From contig BGZK01002064.1 in the NCBI GenBank assembly GCA_005406025.1, positions 1-64,000 of the forward strand: 64,000 bases of DNA, given 5' to 3'. This document shows, in pieces, positions 11,280 to 23,265 of this stretch. This stretch comes from Eumeta japonica (taxonomy: Eukaryota; Arthropoda; Insecta; Lepidoptera; Psychidae). The translations under genes were made by a program, and so were the position numbers. A model generated the notes under the pieces. That model was not told the DNA's origin. It made no database searches and was given only the letters and a program-made list of their open reading frames with translations. Each line of letters begins with the position of its first letter. The stretch's first letter is position 1.

Positions 11280-11945
11280 TGAAAAGGACTCGCATAATGA
11301 AGATTCCGTACAAACTGTAATGTACGTAGATATTTAATCCATCAAAAGTTTCAGTGATTTTTGTCTGTTTTCGATATTAATACTGGCGAAATATTGCTTC
11401 CAGAAATTCCTAACCTTTAGTTGAAAAAAAATCCGATTTTATTAAAAATATCCGAAATTTTGTAATTCTTGGGTTTTCACAGCCCGAAGTTAAAAAATGT
11501 TCTCCCATATATTCGTCAACATCACGGTCCATACACCAAGTGCAAGTTTGTAATCATAAAACAATATATTTTCATATGACGTAACTACAAATTACCGATT
11601 TTCTGACGTTTTCCTTCACTTGCGCTGTGAGACATTTCTTCTTGTCAAATTTCATGATTATAGATAGATCAATGGGAAGCATCCTACAGGTTTTGATAAA
11701 TTGCGAGTTAAAAATATAAGGCGTAATTGGCCGTATTTGACCGTATCTGTCGATTGCGTTGACTTGAGCTTGATTTTTGTACAATTTCGAGGGACCACAC
11801 ATATAACTATTTGTTGTTAATTTCATTCTTGACACCTGCAACTGTTCTTGAGAAAAAGAATCTTGACAGACAGACGGACAGACTGATAGACGGACAAAGA
11901 AGTGATTTTTTTTTAGAGACAAGGAACCATAAGGAAATAAAGCAC
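11280..11945 (+). repeat. dispersed repeat family R2, copy 1
   Basis: The order of landmarks matches 34800-35375 in the same orientation: TTTTTGTCTGTTTTCGATA + TACTGGCGA, TTTTCA + AAGTTAAAAAAT, a TATTCGTC/TTTGTCTAC + CCATAC pair, 'GCAAGT..TTTGTAATCA', GGAAG + CTACAG + TTTTGAT, 'GGCCGTATTT/GGCCATATTT', a GACAGACNGA run and AAGGA at the end. Divergence is high, so both copies are old. The 149-codon - strand ORF here (11572-12021) is a repeat artefact. Confidence 0.6.
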
Positions 11946-12021
11946 ATTCTCTTCGTATTCTGACTGCTATTTTTTTTTTTTCATATAACCCGGTAGGTTT
12001 ATAAATAGCTACAACAAACAC

Positions 12022-13630
12022 ACTGTTAGAACATCTCTCTACAGTTTTTCTTCTGGATAGTTAAGTGAGATGTATAGGATCATAAAAAGAATACACAGAT
12101 CTGTATCTATTTCAAAAGGAAATAATAAATGCTGCATTGATACATAAAAAACGAATCGGCATAAATATAATAATGCACATAATAAAAAAAATACCTATTA
12201 TTTAGTAAAATGATCTTCTAAAGCCAAATATTAACATATTAATTACTCACTCGACGTCGGATAACGTAAGTAATTAAAGATGTCAAGTGTGCAATATTCT
12301 GAGAATTAAACATTTCTCAGAAAAATCTAATCGCCGACGAAAAATCAACAAGCACTGCGACATAAAACGACGCAGTAACATATTCATTCCTAATCATCTA
12401 TTAGGCGAGGGCCTCATAATAAATACTGTTCTCGCCTCCGGCACTACATAAATTTGATTATTAAAAAAAAAATAGAGCATAAAATATTAACGTTCTGTGA
12501 ACAGCATTAAAATAATGCGACCGGTCGGAGATAGTGATGCTATTAAATTGTAGTTTTAAAACACTTTAGATGATAATTTTTTGCTTTACGACCTCCATAC
12601 GAGACGGTGGCTCCGTGAGTGGATGTGGGTAGATCTAGCATAATACAGACATAACTGCAGTAGGCCCTTAGAATTTTAACGGAATGCCTATCCCGTCTAG
12701 ACGATATCTGCGGTCTAGACGGTGTTGCGATAAAAGAGAATATTAGGGTTGTCATATTTAAGAAAGAGACGTAAGCGAATTAATAATAATAGCTAACATT
12801 ATAAAAATTGTGACAAGTCAAATTAACCTGTTATTAACGCATTGTGTACATATTTTACTGAGAAGCAAACGATTAATTTGAAAACGTGTAATCATGTAAA
12901 GAAATTGAAATATGCGATAACACAAAACTTTTGAATACGACGATTTCTAAATTCGCCTATAGTTTTTATCCACATCAACATATTAGGGTAAAACAGTTTC
13001 TTGAAAACAAGAGCAATATTTGACATACGGATCTTGGGGATACTTCTCCGAATTCAGAAAAGCTCCTACTCGTTATATTGCCATATCTCCATACTTATAT
13101 TTCTCTGGGTACCACTTTAGTCACATAAATGGCTGGGTATACTTTTCTTTATAGCTCGCAAAAAAAGAAATAAAACTTTCTAGAGTGTATTATCATAACG
13201 TCTGTAATTATGAATATATAAAAATAAATGACGCATGTCCTACTTATTAACCTTTAATCAAGCCATCTAGTTATGTAAATTCTGAAATACACTTTCTGTA
13301 CACAGAGGAACAAAGGATTCACAAATTATGCTGTCGCATCGTCATTAGTTACGGAATTACAAAGAAAAATGTACAAAATACGTTTTCGTGGCTACACCAT
13401 TAATCAAATAAATACTCGGCTACACTTTTTCTAATAATCCTTATGTAGGATGAAATGCACCGCATTATTAAATGTCGTAACTTCAATGAGTAGAAAGTTA
13501 GAAAAAAAGGTTTTACCACTTATCGCTTTGCCCGGTCCTTTGGTTTAAGACAAGCTGAAAATATCTTTTCCAAAAAATTTTATCGAAGAACAGCCATTTA
13601 CATTGTGGCGTATATTAAATATAAAATTAA
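12022..13630. other. gene-free stretch with small islands
   Basis: No gene recognised. About 12240-12440 is a GC-richer unique block (CTCGACGTCGGATAACG..., GACATAAAACGACGC...). A 10-bp inverted repeat CCGTCTAGAC / GTCTAGACGG lies at 12693-12702 and 12713-12722. Confidence 0.4.
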
Positions 13631-13634
13631 ATGA

Positions 13635-13745
13635 CACGCAAGAGCGTTTCGCGAAGTTCTATTCGGTTAGCTATAAGCGAGACCGTACCGGCCAAACGAT
13701 TACTTTATCTGGACGAATCGGCGACTCTGTGTACTGCAAAATTAC
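13635..13745. promoter_or_regulatory. small GC-richer unique block
   Basis: The sequence AGAGCGTTTCGCGAAGTTC through GGACGAATCGGCGACTCTG is unique within the window and CpG-rich compared with its flanks. It could be a conserved non-coding element; no direct evidence. Confidence 0.22.
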
Positions 13746-13933
13746 TCTTTAAGTCAACCATACACATCTTAAGAATTGATGTCAGAAGATAACGATTTTG
13801 GTTTTAACGCTCAAAGACAATAGAGAAATTTATTGTTCACTGTCCATAGTATTTATCAGTTGCCAGACACGTTTGTGCTGTTATGGTAAATATACTATTA
13901 TAACATTTATTATAATAATCGTACACATAATTT

Positions 13934-13936
<3 letters not shown>

Positions 13937-13984
<48 letters not shown>
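13937..13984. repeat. (TA)n microsatellite
   Basis: About 48 bp of uninterrupted TA dinucleotides, the longest in the window. Two opposite-strand ORFs with Ile/Tyr runs come only from this array. Confidence 0.92.
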
Positions 13985-13987
<3 letters not shown>

Positions 13988-14104
13988 GAATCCCTATTTC
14001 CCTTGGTTATGCCATAACTTGAGAACGACTTTACCGAATCTGATAATTCTTCTTTTATTGTGTTAGTTATGTGAGAACAAGTTTTGTATGAAAAGAAATA
14101 ACCC

Positions 14105-14600
14105 TTCATATTTGTTTGTCTGTCTGTTTGTCCGGAATATCTTCGGAAGGGCTCAACAGATCACGATGAATCTTTCACTAGAATATAGAGAAGCTTACGG
14201 GGCTACATTTAGAGTACTTTTGATAGCGATAACTTTTAGGGTTCCTGCGTGATTAAAACCCTTAGAAATATATTAGACTTAAAACAAAAACGGAAGCGGA
14301 ATCGAGATCAGGAGCAAAACCGAAATCGAAATTAGATCGATACGACCCTTTGTATCAGCCTGTCTGTCTGTTTGTCCGGGGTATTTTTGCAAAGGCTGAA
14401 CAGATCACGATATTACTTTAACTGGAAGTTAGAAGAACTTACTAGGCTACATTTAGGGTACTTTTCATCGCGTTATTTTTAGGGTCCCTGAATTAATAGA
14501 ACACTTAAATTAGGATAATTATTGAAATCAAATTGAAGGGAAACCGCAATCGAGACCGGGAGCAAAATCGGAATCGGATTTAGAAAACGGGACTGAGATC
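14105..14600 (+). repeat. two-copy tandem repeat, period about 244 bp
   Basis: TGTCTGTCTGTTTGTCCGG occurs at about 14115 and 14359. Each is followed by CAACAGATCACGAT or GAACAGATCACGAT, then GAAGCTTAC / GAACTTAC + GGCTACATTTAG + GTACTTTT + TTTTTAGGGT, and finally the GAATCGAGA/GCAATCGAGACC purine tract. The units are clearly homologous but diverged. The trailing purine tract links this array to the degenerate repeats at 8.3-9.1 kb. Confidence 0.7.
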
Positions 14601-15339
14601 CGGGATAGAAAACGATTGTGGGATCAAAAGTGTGACTGAGGTTGAAATAGAAAACAAGATTAGGATTGAAATTGACACCGATTGATTCAAAAGAAAAATA
14701 TTCATTTTACGTCCATACTGGTACAACTGGGCATTAACTATAGGGGCAAGTCACCTGCAAGACAGTCCAGAACAACGTCTGTCGGGCCAACTAGTAATTT
14801 AATAAATAATTCGAAAAGTTTTACTTATTCTATTCAACAAAAATAATCTATTTATAATTGATGTGCTCACATGATAGGTTTTATGCATACTTGTGTTGCT
14901 TCACTGACATTCATCAATCATCACACGCAAGCTCGTCAATTTCGAGTGCTCAAAATTTGCTCCCTCTTTAATGTGGCATTAATTTGATTGATATAAGATT
15001 TTTCTAGAGCGGCCCTTAGAAAAAATTTACATTTTTTCAGCTAACTTTCATTCATCCTTTTCAGATACCCAATCCACCACAATCAACCACAACATAGCTT
15101 ATCCTATTCTGGTCACTGACTACATCTTCTTTCAAACCATATCGTTCTCTTACATCCCTATTCCTGTATTTAGATTTTAAACACTCCACATACACTATCC
15201 ATGCAGAGATCGCATCTCCACTGCATCGAAAATTACCTTTAAGTTCACAAGGGTTGCCTTTCACGTTTACAAACCCTGTATTCGTTAAAAACTTAAAAAT
15301 TTCATATATAAATATTTATTACAGCAACCAGAAAAAAAA

Positions 15340-15480
15340 TCATAAAACTTTTATTATTTCCTCTAAACGCATCCATCTGCAAGGCCTTAAATTTATTCCC
15401 CGATTGCTTCATATATCGCCGTTTATTAGTTCAGGTTTTATCGTTCCATATTTATGTCACGGCCGGTGCTGAATAATAAG
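15340..15480. promoter_or_regulatory. small unique block, candidate regulatory
   Basis: Unique sequence with several TTTATTA/TTTATTCC and TTTATG cores and a CACGGCCGG segment. It is immediately followed at 15480-15545 by a tRNA-B-box-like piece on - (GTTCGATTC), so the right edge is SINE-like. Weak evidence. Confidence 0.2.
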
Positions 15481-15717
15481 ATCTTCTTTCATAAGAAGAC
15501 AGAGTCAAGCGCGAATCGAACTTGCAATTTACGTTCCGCAAATCAGTTATTGTCACGTACACACATCACATCACACTGCAATTGTAGTCGAGAAACGGAA
15601 CCCGAGTTAATTTTTGACTAGTTCTATGAAACCAATTTAGAGTTCCTTAGCACAAATGACCAGTTATCTTTATCAGATGAAAACAAAAAAAAAATAGAGT
15701 CATAAATATTCAGAAGA

Positions 15718-16105
15718 AAAAAATGGTTGTCTGTAAAGTCGGTTTACAGACGATAATTTTACGTGATAACGTCATAAGAAAATATTGATGAGAATTCGCA
15801 TACTTTTATGAATTCGATTGAATTATTTTCACTGAATTATCATTATTTTACATCATCTAGTAATGATAATTGTTTTGTATCATCATGAGAGATACAAAAC
15901 AATTATCATTATTCCATCGATCGATGGAGTGGAAGAGAGATAGATGCGTCACAAGCCGAACGCTTAGGCCGATCGTGCCTCTCTATTGTTCCGCGCTCTA
16001 GCTCGCACTCTCGGCTCAGGCGGAACGCGACAATGAGTCATGCTTTTTCGTGCGTGTAGCCGGCGTTCATCGATTTATAAGACGTTATAACGTCAAAAAT
16101 ACAGT
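15718..16105 (+). repeat. dispersed repeat family R1, copy 1 (with hairpin)
   Basis: The left edge is A-rich then TGGTTGTCTGTAAAGTCGG and TTTTACGTGATAACG. The middle contains a perfect hairpin (15861-15911) and GAGTGGAAGAGAG...TGCCTCTC. The right edge is ATTTATAAGACGTTATAACG then TCAAAA. All three landmarks recur, in order but inverted, at 50975-51490. The length and structure suggest a non-autonomous DNA element. Target-site duplications were not identified. Confidence 0.65.
15861..15911. repeat. perfect 21-bp-arm hairpin
   Basis: 15861-15881 (TAATGATAATTGTTTTGTATC) is the exact reverse complement of 15891-15911; the loop is 15882-15890 (ATCATGAGA). It lies inside repeat R1 copy 1. Confidence 0.9.
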
Positions 16106-17460
16106 CGTAGATATAACTCCAAATGACTACTATAATGTACACATGTTCGAACAGAACTTTGAGAAAATATACATTTACAAATATCCATTTGTTATATAAA
16201 TCAATTTTTCTTTTTTATTATTTTGTTAATAATTACTTTAATAGTAACTAGCTTTGTCGGCAGTTTCTCTTGGGTGGACATAATATGAATTCTTTCATTT
16301 TTGAAGTGGAATTTCTTAGACAGTGGTTCGATAATCAATAATTGGACAAAAATTCAGACTGAAATTTCAAGAACGCGTCACGTTTAGACACATTTCGATA
16401 TACGAAAGAGAAGAAAGATAAAACGTAGAGAGAGGGAAAAATAGAGCTATAAATTCCAACATCAAGACAGTGAAAAAAAAGTGAGCGACGTACCCTCAAC
16501 AATACAATAAGAGAGTGTCGCGCATGCGCGTGTTGTAGATATACTTGTTAAACACCATATATGAACAGCTGAGATACGACGCCTTGTGTAATTAATATTT
16601 ATCATTATTTTTTGTTATTATTTAAAAAGTTCCACTTCTTTCGCATGTACGGTGGCACGCGCATTTTTTATATCTTATGATTTCTCTAAACGTTGTATAT
16701 AAAAAAGTTATTAATAAATATTTTCAAAAATAATCACTTTATTTATAATTATCTATAATCATAGTTCCTCCTAGATGGACCCTAATTCTTTTATTTTTTT
16801 ATTAAACGATTTCTTTTTCTTGTCAATCCCAATCTCGGTCTACGCTATTTAATTTTACTGATTTTTAGTTTAGTTGTAATATAAGCCATAATACCATAAA
16901 AAATCTTACTTCAATCTTAAAAGTTGTATGCACTACTAATTTTTAACTTTGCGCTATGAATGTTGAATAACTTTCATAAATTCGGAAGATAGATACTGTT
17001 TTCAGCCCGACTTTCGTACATCATACAATATTCAAAAGATCTTCACCTTTTAGGGTCCTAGGAATTTATTAAGACCATTTTCCGACTTATAAAATTTATG
17101 CCTATGTGCATGTTGAAAAATTTTTCAAAAAGTGTCCTTTTAGAATATTTTTTAAACTACTCTACCGATAAATTCTAAAATCACACTTGCCACTTGCTCT
17201 TCTACTTAAAAAAAGATGTTGATCATTGCGAAATGAACGAAGATCGATGAATTTGTTCGAAAGATATTGTTAACGAAAAAAATCGAAAAAAAGGGGTTTT
17301 TTTCAAAATAACGTGAAATTCTTGATAGATTAATGTTCAGTACTCGTTCATCTTTTTCTGTCTATAAAACTACTTCGGATACCGTAAAGCAGATCAAAAT
17401 CAAATAACGCGTTCGAAAGATCAGATATCGTAGTGGAAGAATTAAAAAAAGAAGCGTTTA
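16106..17460. other. gene-free stretch
   Basis: AT-rich; no gene or named repeat recognised. Short A/G- and T-rich tracts only. Confidence 0.4.
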
Positions 17461-17465
17461 TATTT

Positions 17466-17483
17466 AATTCAAACATCTATATG

Positions 17484-17514
<31 letters not shown>

Positions 17515-17523
17515 GTTTGAATT
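17466..17523. repeat. AT microsatellite flanked by an 11-bp inverted repeat
   Basis: AATTCAAACAT (17466-17476) and its exact reverse complement (17513-17523) bracket a TATG/(TA)n run, making a cruciform-prone palindrome. Confidence 0.8.
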
Positions 17524-18049
17524 CAGAGAACTTAGAACGTATTAAAACTATATTTTTGAGCTCGGTGACTATAAAAAAGCACTCGAATTGATTGGAAACT
17601 TGGAGCCCGAAAGTAGTAAAAGGTTTCAGGGATGGCCTACAGGATCAGCCGTTTTCCGGATTCTTTTTCGTTGCATTATCACCGTTTAATCTTTGTGCCG
17701 AGTTAAAGAACTAATTAATTTAGAAATAATTAAGTCTTTATTTTAATTTCCAGTCTTCTTCCAGGCATCATTTCGCGGTCACTAACTACGATTAAAGGTT
17801 CTACGTCAACGCAAGTCATACATTCTATTACTTTACGCACATGCAATCTATGGAACATAAAGTTTTAGAGTTTCATAAATTATTCTTACATTTTTTTTTT
17901 ACTTTTTAACACATCAGTTATTTTAGTATGTAATCATTTTAATAAGCAGACACGTAATGAGATATTTAGACAAACATGAAAATGTCCCCTTTTTTTTCCG
18001 AACGGGCAGTACGGAACTCTAAAAACTCCAACACCTAGATAGCATCGAT

Positions 18050-18145
18050 GGATCTCGCCAGACGAAGAAGGAAGTGGCCAGTTTGCGGCCCGCATGACGC
18101 GCGCCCGCGCCGCCTCGTCGAGGGCGGCGATCGCGTAAATTAAGT
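18050..18145. promoter_or_regulatory. strong GC island
   Basis: CCCGCATGACGCGCGCCCGC and GCCGCCTCGTCGAGGGCGGC stand out against (A/T)-rich flanks. Neighbouring ORFs are short and lack splice context. Candidate conserved non-coding element. Confidence 0.33.
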
Positions 18146-19440
18146 GGACACTCGTTTGATCGAGTTATAAAAACTAAATGGGGCTTGATCGTTATATTTT
18201 TTTTTTGTCTGCTATTTCTAAAAAGTAATTGATGAAGATTGTTTATCCACGATATAGATGTGAATTTCATTAAATAAAGTGCGAAGTAGATTCTATATAA
18301 AGTTGTTATTTACGCGTATAATGAAACTAGTCATGGAGCGGCTTGTGTTTGTACCTCCAATTAAAAAAGTAGTCTTCTAGAAGCGCCCTCATTCTTTTTT
18401 TATGTAAATTATTTAGAGATAAACATTGTATTGAAACATTGGCTATTTATAGTGTCGGCACTCAAAAATTACGAAATTTTACCTGTAAATCTCCTAGTAG
18501 CTAGTTTTTCTTTTACGAAAGAAATACTTTATGAAAAAAATAACCTTTGAAAACTATAACTAAGTGTTTTTGATGAAGGTTACAGTTAAAAATAAATAAG
18601 GCAAAGATGTGTCTCCAAAGGAAATGATCTCCTTTTTAACTCAATATTTAGCATGTTACATTTATAATTATACCTGCCTTGGTTTAGCTGGATTTTCATT
18701 AACTTCCTCATTCAATTAATTCACTCTATTTATTTCTACTGTTATCGCTAAAAATTTTCGATGTATTTCACTTAGGATTGTCACGTTCGAATTATATAAC
18801 AGAATAAAAGTATGTAGGTAGATTATTAAATAATTAATTTTAATTCGTTTATACTACGTTTTAATAACAACCATTGAAGAATAAGTATAACACTACGACA
18901 AGTCTTAGTATTATCCCTTTACTCTTAACCTTTAAGGAATGATGTGGTTTCCGTCGTCAGATCATGACTTCCGTGAGATGATAACTTCCAGACGCAAAAA
19001 CTTGAATAACTAAAAAAAGAACTCAAACACACTACGTGTACATACATTTAAGGGTATGTTTCAAGTTCTCTGACATCCCATCATCAGATACAGAATTGGT
19101 GAATACGGGAACACCTTGGGAATGCATCCTTTCAAACAAAAAAAAAATCAAATGAGGTTATAATTGATGAATTTGTTACTGAAAATACATAAAAGAAATA
19201 CATACAGAAGAACACAGAACTTCCATCTTTTATTGAAGTTTGTAGAAAATAAAATATATATAATCATAATACCACGCAACGAACTTTATCAGAAAACTTC
19301 ATTCAGAACCAAACAATCGTCAAACATCGTACTCAGAAATTGGATCCAAAGTGAAATAAAAACACAAAATTCAAATGAACCACTAGTGAACTGCTCGCTT
19401 ACACTCGGGTCAACATACTTTCCCTCGCGTTCCATGATGT
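18146..19440. other. gene-free stretch
   Basis: AT-rich; nothing recognised. The 92-codon frame at 19164-19442 has no family resemblance. Confidence 0.4.
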
Positions 19441-19845
19441 GATTCGCAGAAATTTAGTTGCAAACGCTCCGTACGAGAGCACACCATGTATATACCGTGT
19501 CATATATACATGGCGTACCACAGGACACACCATAGCTCATCAGATCGTTTGCCGATGTCGCAAGCTAACTTAGAATCGCCACAACGTGTCGAGTGCGACG
19601 GCCGACGATCTCATCCGTCTCCAAATGCTATCTCCATTTCACCCAAAGACTATAAACTATGCGAGTACTAAGCAGACGTTAATTAAAGCGGAATGTCGCG
19701 CTTCCAATGCCACCTCCGATTCCACCCGGTCCACCTCAGATGCGGTGGACCGTCATAGGGCCGATCGAGAGAACAACGGCCGATCTGGGCGCCGTCACCG
19801 CGCGCCCGAAGGGCGTTGTCATGATGCATACACATAGTATGGTCA
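19441..19845. promoter_or_regulatory. large GC-richer unique block
   Basis: About 400 bp of CpG-rich unique sequence, for example GTGTCGAGTGCGACGGCCG near 19585. It includes CCACCTCAGATGCGGTGGAC (19723-19742), an imperfect hairpin. Two short + frames overlap it, but neither resembles a protein family. It is the longest island in the 3-29 kb desert. Confidence 0.38.
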
Positions 19846-20027
19846 CTAGTTTTATCTCAATATAAATGTGTTATCGTCTCATGTCATATGTAAGGTCTTA
19901 TATCTTACGCTTTCTCTAACGCGATGCGGGCTAAAGGCGACTAACAACCGTTGAGGCTAATAAAGTGACAGCATCTGGTAACGGCAATTTAAGGTTCTTT
20001 CGCAGGCACTTTTCTATGGGTGTTCAG

Positions 20028-20100
20028 AATCGAATCTGTGTAGTCCAAAGACCAGGCTATTGCAAGTCTCTTAATCATTGAGCCACCACGATAATGCATT
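20028..20100 (-). repeat. tRNA-derived SINE-like head
   Basis: On - it reads GGTGGCTCAATGATTAAG..., an A-box-like start, and about 45 nt later AGATTCGATTCTG, close to the B box (GGTTCGANTCC). No intact cloverleaf, so this is a SINE relic rather than a tRNA gene. Confidence 0.4.
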
Positions 20101-20689
20101 TCCACATCTTTCCTTATTACTCCGTCCATTTCATATTCCAAACGATTGTACCTGTTTGGAACTCTTTTAATTGCTATTGAAGTTACACTAAATTTCGAAT
20201 AGCTTGAAAAAGGCTCTCTCTCTAGGTAATAACATCACGATTTTATTTAGTTTTTGTATATTTTTATTTACACATCCGTCAACCATAGTTTATTCCTTAA
20301 CATTACAGAGGTCCTAGTTAGCGTAACTGTCGTTGAAATACTAGTCGTAAACTACCTGCAGCTTCAAGTTTTTATCATCAATCATTTGTCATTTTGTCAT
20401 CATTTCGTCAAAGACCTACTTTACCACAATCTTATTTCTGATTGAGGGTTTTCATCTTGTACCCGCCACCCTAAACCATTGCGAATCGAAAACTGAAGTT
20501 GATTGTCTTCCGCTTGTCTTTCATTATTTTTATGCATTATGGAGTTTACCTTCTTTTTTCATACTTTGTTAGCACAATCTTCGACGCAATAATTTAGAAC
20601 ATTCAGTAGGTTCAATAGGTACACTCTTCATTCTGTGTGCTCATTTGCCCTTGCTTAGTTTTAGTTGAAGGTCAAGGTTAAGAGGAATG

Positions 20690-21075
20690 TAGTCATGGGT
20701 CCGTCGGAACCGGAAATGAAAACATACGATAATAACTCCTGTACGGACCATATCATGAACGGTATCTTACAATACGTAATCCATTATCCGTGGGTTAATA
20801 AAATGAATATTTGCATATATTGCGGGCACAATAACGTCAACGGTAAAAGGCCCGGAGCGCCCCCCAGCGGCGGACACGCGTCGGCCATTTCATGGGTTTC
20901 CTTTGAAGGGCAAATTGCCGAAATAAGCTGCTTAGTTGAACGCATCCGGGCATACTCGCGCGTGCCTCGGTAATCTGATTAGACGGTCAAACGCGGGTAC
21001 ACTCTGCGATCCATAGCAATAACGCCCGGAGAAGTGTTTTCGAGAGGAGCCGGTCACCGAAGACTGTATAAGCAC
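20690..21075. promoter_or_regulatory. GC-richer unique block
   Basis: Unique, CpG-rich sequence including GGCCCGGAGCGCCCCCCAGC (20850-20869) and GCGCGTGCCTCGGTAATCTG, ending just before repeat copy 2 at 21100. A 102-codon + frame (20665-20973) covers part of it, but it has no domain, no good start context and a skewed composition. I favour a conserved non-coding element; a lineage-specific small exon is the alternative. Confidence 0.35.
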
Positions 21076-21099
21076 CTCGGTGCCGTCATTCTTGTCGAA

Positions 21100-21490
21100 T
21101 TAGGGTTCCGTACGGACGCCAATCACTGAGCCTACGCCGTCTGTGCTGTCTGCCTGTAAAATCATTATAACCATAATAGATAGCCAGTTGAAATTTTCAA
21201 AAAGTTTTTATTATTATGATGGATATCTTAACAAAGAATGAAGAAAACTGAAAGTAAAAAAAATCTCTTACATGGAAATTCAAGTATGCACAAAGCCTAA
21301 AACTTGAGTAATTGTAATAGGTAATTAAAATAAAACAACAAATAATAAAAACTACTGTAATACGAGTCAGATTCGTGCTGAAGATAACAAACTAAGCAGA
21401 ACATTAGAATTCTTTTCGTGAATACGTGATGTAAATACATTGTGTGCTGGTACGGAACCCTCGATGTACGAATGCAACTTGCACTTGAAC
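21100..21490 (+). repeat. dispersed repeat, 'TTAGGGTTCCGTA...' family, copy 2
   Basis: It begins TTAGGGTTCCGTACGGACG, has GCCAGTTGAAATTTTCAAAA in the middle and ends with GTACGGAACCCTCGATG followed by a GAATGCAACTTGCACTTGAAC segment. Start and end match copy 1 (6914-7253), same orientation. Confidence 0.7.
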
Positions 21491-21934
21491 TATTACTCTT
21501 TTTTACTATGAACATGGTATTATACTACGCGTATGGCAAAGTTCAGCACTAAAATTGTTTGAACGTCACAGTGGTAAAGATTTAAGCATTCGAGCTTCGG
21601 TAATTTAGAGAATGAACAATAAGATAATGTGGCTTTCGAGATAGAAGCTATCAAGTTCGATTCTGACATACATTCCTTTCCATACATTCCTTTATACTTT
21701 ATTTACTTTATACCTTTATTTACTTATTACTTTATACCTACATATATTGTTAAATTGCTAATGATTAAAATGAATGTTTAAATGTTGAAAAAAAGAAATT
21801 ATGCTTAAATTCGATTTCAGTTAAAATATCATGTGCGTCACAGCATTTAATTTTCAGTGATTATTATTTATTTTTGACTTTCGTTTGTGCCGTTCTCCAG
21901 TTTTGTTTAGTTAGTCCATTTTAATCTATACTTA

Positions 21935-22200
21935 TAATAAAACAGAGTGAAAAAATATTTACATTAAAGATATTTGAAAAAAACTACTCTGGGGAATATT
22001 GGACACGTAGACAGAACACATTTTAAGGGTTATTGGAATTCTTGCCTGTCGGTCGGTGAATTTGTTCGCAAACTCCATAAAAACTATTGGGGTAGTAATC
22101 GATAAAATTTGGTATGGCAATAGTTTGTATGCCAAAGTAACAATTTTACACTGTGAATAATAAAATTTGAAAGTAATGTGATGTAGGACAAAATTTATTT
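21935..22200 (+). repeat. retroelement-derived repeat
   Basis: TCTATACTTATAATAAAACAG is the mirror of the ...TTATAATATTAGTATAGAT tail seen at 2669. It is followed by CTGTCGGTCGGTGAATTTG and GATAAAATTTGGTATGGC, a layout I associate with common lepidopteran interspersed repeats. Confidence 0.4.
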
Positions 22201-22854
22201 CATAAAATATGTTTTAAAAAGCAAAAACCGAGGGAGTTATTAAAAACTTTTATAAGCTTGTACCAGCACCGTTTTATAAGTCCTCAGCTCAAAAATAACA
22301 AAACATCTAATAATCAATACAAAAAACCAAAAATATATCTAATTTAACAATTAAAAAAAAAATAGAAAAATGTGATAAAATCTCAGAAACCATAAAATTT
22401 ATGTTAAAGGTAATTTTAGCTATTCTGCTAAAACGAGACCTGCAGTTCCTCCTTGATCCATTATTTACCGGACACATTGTATGTCCGATTCAGCATCGGT
22501 TACCAATTTTCTGACGCTCTCAAAACGCATTAGACTATCGTGGAATATAAGTTATACAAATTCTAAACTTCCATTTGATCTATACATATAACAAAATTGT
22601 AGATTTCGAGCGATTAGTTTTTTGCAAATTAAAATAACTGGGGGGCGAAGGATAAATAACAGAAAACAATTCATTTTTTATTTTCCTTTATCTAACCGCT
22701 TGCTTGCACCACATCGCGCGAAAAATTGTAATCAATAAAAACTTTCATTTGAAATAAATATGAAGTTCAAATCTACTACTTGTTCCTTGGTGTTTATTTC
22801 ATCGAAATCGACTAACCAAAACAAAAGATTTTTATTTTTAGATAAGAGTTTACC

Positions 22855-23265
22855 TAAAAAACCTCACAGCAGCCGCTGCGCCGCGGTCACTGCGGTATCA
22901 CGGGAAGAAAAATGCCGTGTCCGTAACAATATAATAATAATTTGATAGTACTGAGCTTACCGCAATCGGGCTTATGATTGACATCGTGAATGATCAATAT
23001 AAAAGATGGACGAATTTCTTTTACGCCCAAGCGAGAGAAACCGCGGTGAAACCACTTTATCAATAAAACAGCGTTTCGTTTAGCGCTGACACATGTAACA
23101 AATCGATTCGGCAACCAAAGAATGTCCTTTGGAGTATATAGATTAGTATTTTTAGAAGTTCGTGATTACCGCCACTCGTACCTTCGTCACATGAAATTCG
23201 CGGCAGTAAATTGGAAAATTTTCGAATTCAACTCATTGACGCCCGCAAAATCGTGTTTATTCGAT
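22855..23265. promoter_or_regulatory. GC-richer unique patches
   Basis: Patches CAGCAGCCGCTGCGCCGCGG (22867-22886), GTTTCGTTTAGCGCTGACAC and TACCGCCACTCGTACCTTCG lie in otherwise AT-rich DNA. Candidate conserved non-coding cluster; short ORFs here look random. Confidence 0.28.

Noticed and set aside
11572..12021. 149-codon - ORF
   Set aside because: Lies in repeat R2, no domain; its homologous copy at 34.8 kb does not keep the frame.
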